Shown here in pieces: positions 13,952 to 24,390 of a DNA stretch of 64,000 nucleotides. How positions within the stretch are numbered: position 1 is the stretch's first letter; each line of letters starts with the position of its first letter. The notes under the pieces were generated by a model that had not been told where the DNA came from, searched no databases, and saw only the letters and a program-made list of their open reading frames with translations. Location: positions 35,887,801 to 35,951,800 of the forward strand of contig CM022670.1 in NCBI GenBank assembly GCA_012295275.1. Direction: 5' to 3'. A program made the translations under genes and the position numbers. The DNA is from Chrysomallon squamiferum. Its lineage: Eukaryota; Mollusca; Gastropoda; Neomphalida; Peltospiridae.

Positions 13952-16900
13952 AACCAATTTCAGTCAAAATTTAAAAAAAAAAACACACCCAGAAAACCGA
14001 ATCAACAATAAACAAACAGTAGAGGTTCAAATAATTATTTGAGAATTATATATGGCAAATATTCACGAGATGTTGGTTTATATGAATGTATGCATGTTAC
14101 TAACTTAGTAAATATTTAAAATACATTTATAGGTATCTTATGAATAATATAAACCTACATACATTTATATATAAACCAAAACACTGTCATACTTATTTGC
14201 CGATGTATCTATATATATGAAAACACACACACACACACACACATATATTTGTACATACCTATCTATCCATCTATCTAAATAAATATCTACCTATCTGTAT
14301 TTATGTCTAATTACCAATCTGGCTACCTATTTATCTATCTATCTGTCTGTCAACCAATATACTTACTTACATACAGATACATAACTGAATAAATAAAAGA
14401 TATACTCACATATATATTTTTTTTTTTATCTGATCACCATATTCTTTTACATTCAGCTAGTGGTGTCTCTATGTAAAAAGGAGACTCGCAAAGTGTTATC
14501 TGAAGTTAATCCTGTATCTGTAACAGTGACTCTAGAACTTTGATACGTTACGCTATGCGGTCTGTTAATCAGATTTTAGCCACGCGTTGGTTACTCATTG
14601 TTAACCCCAAAACAACATAAAAATCCCCTTTTATTTTTTACGTTATGGCGACATAACAATAACAAAATACCTCTACAATAGTTGTCTTTTTTAAATTATT
14701 ATTCCTTTTTTGATATTGTTATTGTTGTTGCTGTTATTATTAGTAGTATTATTAGTAGTAGTATTAGTATCAGTATTAGTATTAAACTAATAGATTATAC
14801 TTACTAAAGTGAAATATAATAAACTTGCTTCGACATGTCAGTCACTGGGTTAATACTAAACATTTAAATGAAGACGATTTATGCTGCAGAAGAAATGACA
14901 AAGGGTATAGCATACACGATTTAGTTCCTGCTCATATTTATTTGTGAACAAGAATGCGTAGCAAGCAAGGCATAATAAACGCAGGTCCCGAAAAAACGCT
15001 TATGTAATAACTTTACAATTGATTTGTAATCTATGCAGTCGAAGGGTCACAGAACTAGTCAATAAATTGTAAGCTGATATTTAGTCTCCTCAATATATAC
15101 ATGTATACATGAAGATTTTAATTATTTTTTTTTTTTTTTTTTTACATTTGCGTTTGTTTTGTTAATTTATGTTATTCTCATTTTTCTTGTTCTTGTTATC
15201 ATCTTCATTCATTGTTGTTGTGAGTCTGTCTTCTTCTTCTTAATAGTATTATTATTATTAATAGTTTACTCTTTTCCATCATAACTGCAAAAACCTTCGG
15301 AACAATTTAACACCAACAATATAAAATGTGTGAGATGTTCCTGTTAAATATTCATTAGACTATTGGGGCTAATCTATTTACTAAAAATGTTTGGGGTTTG
15401 GGGTTTTTTTTTTTTTTTTTTTTTTGCCTTTTTGGGAATCCATATTCTTTCATATCTGCGCTTCTTCCTTAAATGTTTGCAGGAGATACGAGAAAATCGA
15501 GAAACTATTTATAAAGGTGGAAATATTCAAGAAAGTCTTATCAGCAACGTATCTAAGTTATTTGGTATAATGGTTTCTTTGCTGGCAGCAATAATATCCC
15601 TGATAATCTCCCTCGATATGCCACTACAGCTCAGTCAATTATATTTTAAAAAAATTGTTTAAAAACTGAAATAAAATCTTATTGTTTTGCTACATTTTGT
15701 TTCAGATTTTTAAAAGGTTCATTAGAATTTGTGATGTGCTTTTAAATATTTACGGTTATTATGATTTTAAACAAAAAAATGTAATAATAAATGAAACAAG
15801 ATCCGTGTGCTATTCTTATGTGTTAGTAATATGCAGTCTTTCATATGTTCTTTCCCACTGAAAGGGGAAATAAATCATATATTTCACTAGATCACTTAGC
15901 TGAAGTAGGAAACAACCGAAACAGATAATAAGAAAAGTAATTGAAAATAATAAATTTCTATAAGTCATATAATTAACAATTCTAATTCATTCCGTATTTT
16001 TGTTTTGATATTTCGAGCTTATAATATCGTATATATTAAACACGATTTACCTGTACGTTGTTTCGCCGACCTGAATACGTAATCTGACAGAGTAATACCC
16101 CACATGTGATTATATCAAGTTATCTGTGCAGTGTGTGTTTTCACATGAAATAAGCCTTCGACTGACAGTTCGATTAATGCTGTTAGAGCGATAAAACCAC
16201 AACCACCGAGATACGCACAAGTGTGAGATTAGTGAAATCAATCAAACAGAGGATTTAAACATGTACATACTATTCTTATAAAGATATCTCGTTTAACTGT
16301 GTTAATATGATTTATAAGATTTACGTTACGTCTTCCAGACATACGGTTAAGTTAGGCTGTGTAGCATATGAGATGTTTGTTTAAAATTTCTAACATCAGG
16401 AACAGAATTTGTTTTTTAATGGAATCTTATAAAGTCAAGCATTATTTTGTTTGTTTTCCCGGTCTTGTATTTCGTTTACAGTTTTATTATGTACGATATT
16501 ATTGTGTTTGTTTATTTGTGGTTTTTGTGGGAGATTTCGTGATTTTTTTTTTTTTTTTCTTTGTTTTGTTTTGGAAGAGTTTTTAACGTATATGTATGTA
16601 TGTATATACTTTTTGTTTTGCAATTAGTAACATTACTTTAGACGATTTATTTATTTATTTACTTATTTATTTTTAATCACACTTTTGATTTATAACTAAA
16701 GATTAACATTTGGATCGAATTTAAATTAACAAAAATATTATTTTCATAAAATAAATATTGTAAAACACGAAGAAAGAGCAAAACGTGAATAAACAAATAT
16801 ATAAATATTATTATGTACAAATTAATACATTATTCACAAAATATTTGAAAGTTCTTGTTTACTTCTGTATCTTTCTTTTCTTTCTTTTTTCATTTTCTCC

Positions 16901-16961
16901 CACATCCATTTTCCTTCACTGTATTTTTTTTTTTGTTTTTGTTTGTTTGTTTTTTAAATGT
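13728..16961. other. intergenic region between the two coiled-coil genes
   Basis: No gene is supported. The stretch holds small tandem repeats: AAAT units at about 13919-13951, CA at 14224-14242, tetranucleotide CTAT-like repeats at 14260-14345, and poly-T at 15126-15144 and 15404-15425. One candidate frame at 15482-15661 on the plus strand is listed separately. The 5' region of coiled-coil gene A should lie at its left end and the 3' end of gene B at its right end. Confidence 0.5.
15482..15661 (+). other. uncharacterised short open frame after a splice-acceptor-like site
   Basis: After TTTGCAG the frame runs for 59 codons to a TAA at 15659-15661. It starts EIRENRETIYKGGNIQES and contains one hydrophobic segment (LFGIMVSLLAAIISLIISL) that could span a membrane. 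Codon use looks less AT-driven than in the flanks. No partner exon, start codon or homologue is recognised, and the upstream part of the frame runs through poly-T. It may be chance or a decayed gene. Confidence 0.15.
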
Positions 16962-18144
16962 CTAGTGAAACTTCTTATTCACTTGCTGTCCGCGCTTAGT
17001 GTCTTTCTTTAGTAAGAAGGTCGATTTTGAAACAGTCGGTTTCGGAAATGACGTACCTTTTGGAAGAACCGATCTGGCGACGTTGGACTGACTGGCAACT
17101 ACAAGTTCACGGATTTCTTTGATGTCACTGCGCATGGTTTCATTCTGTTCTCGCAGGGCTTTCATCCCCACCCACTGAATTCTCATGACGTCACGTAGCT
17201 TTTCAATCTCAAGTCTTACTGTACTGGTGAGCCTTTTCAGATCATCTTTAAATTTTAACTCCAGATTTACTTTATTGTTTTCGAACAATCTCAGCCTAAC
17301 TCCTTGTTGGGCAATAAGTTCCTTGGTTTTAGCTAGTTGGTTGTCAAGTTTGACTAGGTTCTGCTTCAGGCTTTCAACTTCAATCTGAAGACTCCGTATC
17401 GCTTCATCTTTTTCTTTGTAAGCAGAACCCGTTTTAAGTTTTCCCCTGTCAGACTGTAAAAGCGACACACCCGTTTGAAGCTGATCAGTGTACGCTGAAG
17501 CTATCTGAACGTCTTTCCTTAATTCTTCGATCTGTTGCTGTAGAACTTTAATTTCACCAGTTTTTGTTTCGTTTTCGCCTTCCAAGTCGTCGAGAATTTG
17601 TTCTTTTCCCTCCAACTTCGTCTGCAAGTCAGATATGTGGTGAAGTTTCGCACATAGTTTATCGTTGCTTTCTGAAACCAAGGCTTGACATTGCTGGTCA
17701 TGGTGTTTGTGATCAACTTCCAGACGTAGACGAAGAGCCTCGATTTGTTGTTTCAGCCGTTTGTTGATAGCCATTACCTGACTTGTGATGTCGTCACTTC
17801 CGTTAAATTCTGCTTCGGACGGCATGGTTCCTAGACAAGATAAACTGAAAAGACTCTCGTCGTTTGTTGCTAATTCTGAACCGAAGTCTGGCCCTGATTT
17901 ATTTAATATTTCATCAGGCTGAAATTATAAAATTATTCTATAACTATTTTTGATTCAGTTGGTTACAATAAAAAGAGGACCTGACACAAATGTTTAATAT
18001 GCGACCGTTTAACTAATATACTAAAATATAAGTAATAAAAACAATTTTGATACACAGGGACAATTAACATTCATAACTAGTTACAGAAATGCAGCAAACT
18101 TTTTTCTTGTTCAAAGTACAAACCCCCAACCCAAGAAGAGAAGA

Positions 18145-18231
<87 letters not shown>

Positions 18232-18295
18232 CTTGCAATAATAAATATATTTTTAAAATAAAAACTTTTACTTCAGCATCACATTTTTCATCCAT
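16962..18295 (-). CDS. coiled-coil protein B (tandem paralogue of protein A), family unknown
   Basis: The main exon is 16962-17918. It stays open upstream of the internal MPSEAEFNG methionine to a good acceptor (TTTCAG at 17919-17924). The start exon 18272-18295 (MDEKCDAE, phase 0) joins to PDEILNKSGPDF and gives about 326 residues. After an acidic head comes a coiled coil from INKRLKQQIEALRLRLE to REQNETMRSDIKEIRELVV, then a short basic tail rich in Lys, Ser and Thr. Matches to protein A include NKxLxxQIxALRLRL, a KHH motif after it, and KFKxxLxxxxxxxRxExxxxRxVM near the end. Protein B is shorter, mostly in the acidic Glu/Lys-rich middle and in the tail. The 353-bp intron holds a long GA microsatellite. 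Function is unknown; the duplication and conserved ends suggest a real family. Confidence 0.75.
18146..18228. repeat. (GA)n microsatellite, about 80 bp
   Basis: A pure GA run lies in the only intron of coiled-coil gene B. On the sense strand of that gene it is a CT (polypyrimidine) run about 230 bp upstream of the acceptor. Confidence 0.95.
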
Positions 18296-18810
18296 GATTT
18301 ATTTCGACTTGAAAATCTCACATTGCTGTTAGACACTTTCAGACACTGTAAATAAATGATAAATTGTATTAACACAAAACTGTAACATACAATTATATTA
18401 AAATATATTATTAAATTACAAAAAAGTAGGCAGTAGTTTTGTAGTTCAGCGCATGGTATTCAAATGACTCCTAAATGTATAATTATATCAGCAAGATAAC
18501 AATGGAGGCAAGAAAGAATGTTTTATTAAAACGATGCACTGATCATATATTTTAATACACGGTACCTAAGGAAAGGACCTCACAATGTTCAGTGTCATGT
18601 CGTATAAGGCAAAGCTCTCAATTTGTATGAAGGTTCCTAGAGAGAGAGAGAAAAAAAAAATAATAAATAGAAATAGAAGAAAATAAATAAATAAATAAAT
18701 GGGAAAATATTTTCTCTGCACTTATATCTATACTTGACTATGGTTGTCACCGATATATTTTTATATTTCCTACTAGATTTTTTGTTTGTTTGTTTTTGTT
18801 TTGTTAGTCT

Positions 18811-18960
18811 AGGACTGTCATTCTCGACGGGGCCTTGGATCAGTTCGACGTGGGTAACACAATGCAAAATTTGAAAAGGGGATATTATACCTGTTCTTGA
18901 ACCCTTATTTGACATGAGGTCCTGAAACCTGAGAAGAGCTCGTAAAAGGGCCATGGCCCA
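18811..18960. repeat. dispersed repeat, copy 1
   Basis: This stretch matches 45150-45300 in the same orientation. The best shared block is ACCTGAGAAGAGC followed by a G/A-differing GTAAAA (18929-18947 and 45265-45283). Further spaced matches lie upstream (TCATTCT...GG, CCTGTTCTTG against CCTATTTGTTC). The two copies are clearly diverged, so it is probably an old transposable-element remnant of unknown class. Confidence 0.5.
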
Positions 18961-20124
18961 AATACGTTGAAAATGATATGCGGTCGGAACAGAAGAATAT
19001 TTTGTATGTCTATACAACATTACACTTACAGTGTTACCTATTATATATTTATTCATAAAATTTCATCAGCATTGATCGATTTAGGTACTTCCTGTATAAT
19101 TCTTACCAGGAAGAAAATTCAATGAAAATTTGATTAAAATAAAAGAAAAGAGATTATTTAAATAATATTAATAATATAAAGATCGTTTTAAAATATTATA
19201 TTTTCTATGCTCGTATTTATAGGTTTAGATATTTTAATCATATGAAGCATAACATATGTGTTAAAACAAAAAAATTAACTTACACAAAAACAAATGGAGC
19301 ATTATTCCGTTACTGTGTATAACTTACGATTAAACTTCTCTCTGAAGGTATTTCAGGTAACTTACAAAACATTCGAGGTTCATATTATATTTAGTTAATC
19401 TTGACTTAAGCGGTCACGTGATCCTACGCATTATTAACGTGTACTGAATAGGCTGTATCGTAATCGATAAACGTGTCAGATTTTCTTGTGAAAACTCCGG
19501 AAATATTTAATGGGTAAACAAATCGGCAGAATTATTTATATGGCACATAAATTATTTTTTAACTCTAAATATTTTTATTATTCATTTAACTCTACTCAGC
19601 ATTTAACGGAGATGTTTTGTTTGTTGTTGTTAATGTCGTTTTAAGAAAACGATATGGAAAACAACAAATCATTATTTTTTAATAATAATAATAATTTTAA
19701 AATAATAACAGTAAATAAAATAAAATAAAATAACAAAAAGCTTCAACCACAGTACAGATTTTAAAAAGAGTATATATAGATTTTTTTTTTTTTTTTTTTT
19801 TTTATTATTTTTTTTATTACTATTATTTTTATTTTTATTGAATAAATGTTTAAATATTTCTTCGACCAATGTTGCTATCATTGACATGGAACAGTTGCTT
19901 TGGTCCAAGTTCCATGGGAAATAATAATAGTAGCAGTAATCTGTGGATAATCAGTATAATAACTTAGTCTGAGCTGGAAATCTAGAGTTACATCACTAGC
20001 TTGAGATATGATGCACAATCATTTTTAGGCTATTCTCTGAGTTATTTCCCTTGCATATAACTAATTATTACTGGTTGTGTTAATTGCTTTCCTAAGTATA
20101 TAACATAAATAATTAAATAATTTT

Positions 20125-20125
20125 A

Positions 20126-20173
<48 letters not shown>

Positions 20174-20177
20174 TTTA

Positions 20178-20231
<54 letters not shown>
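20125..20231. repeat. two (AAT)n microsatellites
   Basis: TAA/AAT units at about 20127-20172 and 20179-20231 are separated by TTTTAAAT. They lie about 500 bp downstream of the GPKOW stop. Confidence 0.95.
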
Positions 20232-20698
20232 TAAAATAATAAAATAATAATGGAAAACTACTGCAGGTATTTTCTGAAGACCAAGAAAAAATAATAATAA
20301 ATAAATTTACAAATTATTTGCAGGAAATATGAATATATATGAAATGTTTCACAGATTCTAATAAGGAATGTATTAAATATGCAATTAGGAATTTATTAAC
20401 ATACAAAATAACTGATTGGAAAGAGCACAACATGTTACATTTATACTCCCTGACAAAAAATTATCTTTTGTTTCTTTTAATAATATTAATTTTATTAATA
20501 AAATAAAGGAGAACAGAAATAGAAATATCTGAATTTAAATGAAAAAACATAAAAATGTTAATCTATTTACATCATTTATTTTACCTAAAGAGGTATTCTA
20601 CTAAGTTTATAAAAATCTTTATATTAAAATAATTCAGAAAGTGTGGCCTTATGCACAACAATAGTAGGTCATACATATAATAAAACAACCTTACATCA

Positions 20699-20704
20699 TT
20701 TATT
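20699..20704 (-). terminator. polyadenylation signal of GPKOW
   Basis: The complement reads AATAAA 12 bp after the expected GPKOW stop codon at 20716. Confidence 0.5.
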
Positions 20705-20715
20705 AACTAAAGATA

Positions 20716-22463
20716 TTATTCTAGTGCTCCAGTATATTCACAAGCATAGTCATAATTATCAAGTCTAACAATGTTTTCATCATTATAGCCAGAACTAAAC
20801 AGTCTAACAACAAGCTCAGTTTTTCACTTTGTTTCGACTGATGATTTCTCCAATTCGTCCTTTGTCTGAAGTAGCAGTTAACATTACAACAGCTTTGTGG
20901 TCACCAGAATCTCTTGGTATGACAGTTTCCATGCAGTCTTGAGACAAATTTTCCAGAATCTGTCCATCATCCGTCTTACATACACAACAGTCTTTGCTGA
21001 GAACATCAACAACAACTACTTTTGATCTGAAATACTTGCCACTTTTAAAATTTCTGTCTATAATCCTGACTTTCATATTTGGACACACCCAAATCTCATT
21101 TCTGAAGTCTCTTGTCTGTAGTTTTTGTGCTGCCATCCTCTTTGTTTGTTGATGGTCTGTGATGGTCACTGCTTCCACCGTCAGTCTTCCTGCTCTTCGT
21201 GCCTATATCACTGTCTGAAATGGCTTCATCTGATGTCTTGTAATCTTTCCCATGTTTTCTCTTTCTTTCTAAATCAGAGTCATCTGATGTTTTATAGTCT
21301 TTTCCGTGTCTTCTTTTCCTTTCTGAATCTGATTCAGCCTTGTGTCTCGAATGTTTAGATTTATTACCACCATCATCATAGTCATGATAGTGGTGATGTT
21401 TTGACTTTTTGGAATGTTTTGACTTGTGCCTGTCATGTTTTGAACCATGACTATGTGAATTCCTTTCCTCATGATTTGAATTTCCTTTTCCTCGATGAGT
21501 GTCCTCATTCGAATTTTCTTTCACACATTCTCTTTCATCACAATATTTACTTTTGTGACCTGACACATTATTTTCATTTTCTTTTTTATATTTGTCAACC
21601 TTTGACTTATTTAAATATTTTGAATACTTTTCATATTCCTTTTGTCCAACTAGTTGTATTCCATACTGAGACAGTGTTGCAGTCTGCCCACTTAAAGTAA
21701 GCTTAACAACCACTCTGGCATTATCTTCATCAATTCCTACAATTGTACCATATAAATCTTTCTGAGGTCCTTTGGTTAAAACACAAAATGCACCCTTCTT
21801 GTATGTTAAAGATTCTTCACCATTATTGTCTTGACCATTAACTTCATTTTGAGCATGTTGTCTTTTGTCAGCTCCTAATCCTAAACCTTTAGGTCTTAGA
21901 ACTGCATGAACTGGATCAACAATATTTTTGTCTTTCCCAAGTCCTTCTCCATCTTTCCAACCCATTCCCCTTAACATTGCAAAACCAAACTGTTCTATTG
22001 GTATTGATTCATAGTTTACTTCCTCGGGTTCATCTGGTCGTAACGATACATTTAATTTGTCATCCGTTTCGAAGCCATCTGGCACTTTATTCTTCATTAA
22101 CAGAGGAACACTCAAATTTGGATCAGGCTTATCACGATCTTCCCACTCCTGATTTTGATGTGCTGTGGTTTCTAAGATTTCTCTAACAGCTTTACTCTCT
22201 AGATCATCATCACCTTTTTTCCCATTTAAGTCATATCTCCATCTGTTTTCTTTTATCAATGGGATAATAAAATGTTTTTTACCTTCCTGTTTTGGGATTG
22301 TACTTTTTATTTTCTTACCCTCCAAAGACGTCACAAAATCTGTTTGTTCCGTATCGCCATTCAGAATGTTACTGGTTTCGTCTACTGCAGATTTTTCAAG
22401 TTTCTTTGTTTCAACTTTCTTCGTAAAACCAAACGAAACAGCATTTCTCTTTGGTTTTTCCAT
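20716..22463 (-). CDS. GPKOW: GPKOW, G-patch and KOW motif spliceosome protein; single exon with two frame breaks
   Basis: The product is the homologue of yeast Spp2/human T54, which binds the helicase DHX16 in the spliceosome. From the ATG at 22463 (MEKPKRNAVSFGF) the frame holds the G-patch at about residues 155-200 (GFAMLRGMGWKDGEGLG, RPKGLGLGADK) and the first KOW at about 222-262 (GAFCVLTKGPQKDLYGTIVG). A Lys/His/Ser-rich stretch follows, with a duplicated ERKRxHGKDYKTSD unit. It stops at 21096. The second KOW (KVRIIDRNFKSGKYF, DVLSKDCCVCKTDDGQILE) continues in another frame to 20816, and the last family block (TELVVRL ... YACEYTGALE) in a third frame to the stop at 20716-20718. Each shift equals one extra base here. 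There are no introns, unlike most neighbours. It may be a retrocopy, a decaying gene, or an intact gene with consensus errors. AATAAA lies 12 bp past the final stop. The upstream in-frame GTG was rejected as a start. Confidence 0.88.
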
Positions 22464-23802
22464 CACTGTCTGATTCTTTTCAAAATTCAAATATCGCACC
22501 TATTCATTCACAAAGCAAAATAAATACGAAGCACAAACGAAATCCGGAAAGAGAATAAAGTATAGACTGGTTCCGGTCCTTTTTTCGCTCTCTATCTTTT
22601 ATTTTTTTTATTTTTTGTACATACCATGAATACCGGTCATGATTGATACATCATCTGTTGTTTCTGAAAACAACCGATTAAGGTGTAATAGCACATTTTA
22701 TGAACATTTGAAAAGCTTCAGTATGTGCTGCACATCAGATATTATGAATCATGGCAGAATTCTGATTTTCCCGTTATGTAATGCATTAAATATTACTGTC
22801 ATTACTACTACTACTATTGTTCTTGTTCTTCTTCTTCTTCTTCTTCTTATTATTATTATTATACAGTACTGTACCAAATATATATAAACAACCGAAACAA
22901 TAAAAGACAAAAACAATAATAATAATTTAAAATTTTTAAAAATTAAATAAAATGAATAAACAACACTGAGTGAATGCTGTTCCAACAGAATTTAACTTAC
23001 TATAATCATTGATATATATTTTTAAAACTAATCTCTTACCAATTTTAGTTATATTATATTGTATTATTTGTACAGTCATATCAGCTACCATGCAGATGTG
23101 TTTATATGATGCTATAAATTTTGCTTAAACATTCTAATAATAAAAAAAATTATTCCTCTGTCCGTTTTTTTGTGAAGTGTCTTGCCATTAAAAATTCTCA
23201 GTAATTCATATAACTAATATAGCATACATACTTTATCACAGATGATTTGAAATGTAGCAGATACACAAATATTTCTATACAGAACCACCCAATCCAATTC
23301 TAAGTTGTAATTAATATTATATACATATGCGAAGTGTTATATAACCTGTGTATATTTAAATAAAATAAAATAAAATAATAAATAAATAAATAATAAATGA
23401 TAAGAGCAAAAAATGTAATTGCATTTAAGGACCACGTCATTATCAACTCGAAATAATATCAACTGTTACTCGATTAAGCGATTCTGTAACTCATTAATTT
23501 TAGTGAGATTCCTTGTGTGTAAAATTATTGAAAAGTTCAAAAATAAATAAATAATAAATAATACATGTTAAAAAGTGTCATGTTACAGATTATCATGTTA
23601 ATGTGAAATTATAATTAGTTTAATGGTATTTATGATATCATCATATTACTTGGGCTCTTCACTTAAATTTTGATATATATAACAATAATTGATGGAACTT
23701 AACCCGTTTAAAGCGCAGCGCCACCTGCAATTTCTGTGGCTGGCCTACAGAATATTTTTGACGCGCCGTTCGTCACGTGATTTTACAAACATAACAGGCA
23801 AG
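22464..23802. promoter_or_regulatory. divergent promoter interval of GPKOW and RANBP3
   Basis: These 1339 bp separate two divergent start codons. The part next to RANBP3 (about 23700-23822) is less AT-rich and has several CpG dinucleotides (GCGCAGCGCC, GACGCGCCGTTCGTCACGTGA), including a CACGTG E-box, which fits a promoter. The middle holds CTT/ATT runs at about 22831-22862 and AAAT units near 23360-23400. No gene is supported inside. Confidence 0.45.
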
Positions 23803-24336
23803 ATGGCGGATTCTGGTGCTGGTAAGTGTTCTCGAAGTTATAAAGTGTACTTTTTATGATGTATTTACATTTCACGATTGAATCTGTGCTTTTCTTTAAT
23901 TTGTTTGATTTACTTAGCAGGGTTGAGAGCCATGAAACGACATTAATTTAAAGGAAAAGTTGTCATCGGCGTAAACAAAATATTAAAAAACACCACAACA
24001 AAAAACAAGTTTTCGCATAAATAACAATATTTGCCTGTTTTAATACGTTCGTCAGTACAATCTGAAACAATACGTGTAACTCACATAAACATAAAACTGG
24101 TATTTTAAACATCAAGGAATATTTTGATTACTTGTTTTCGAAAGTGAAACAAGAAACCATGAAAATGGTATAATTCATAAAGAATTGATGAAAAATAAGA
24201 TACCTTGATAATGAATAAAAATTATTTTCTAAAAATATTATGGATTGTAATGTATTTGGTTGAAATAGACACACCTTCTAATGTTTTTGGATTTGATTCC
24301 TCCATTTTAGTATGGGACATTAACTAATTTATAATA

Positions 24337-24390
<54 letters not shown>

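Larger units (their letters stand above)
18296..20715. other. intergenic region upstream of coiled-coil gene B, downstream of GPKOW
   Basis: No gene is supported. It contains a dispersed-repeat copy (18811-18960, listed separately), a poly-T/ATT tract at about 19782-19840 and two AAT microsatellites at 20125-20231. A 139-codon minus-strand frame (18637-19056) overlaps the dispersed repeat and has no recognisable protein content. Confidence 0.5.

Noticed and set aside
18637-19056. 139-codon minus-strand frame as a gene
   Set aside because: It overlaps the dispersed repeat shared with 45150-45300, runs into low-complexity Phe/Tyr sequence and matches no family I know.
22464-22499. Earlier in-frame GTG start for GPKOW (12 more residues)
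   Set aside because: GTG is not a usual start in animals, and MEKPKRN fits as the protein's beginning.
21125-22523. Plus-strand open frames over GPKOW
   Set aside because: They are antisense shadows of the GPKOW exon.
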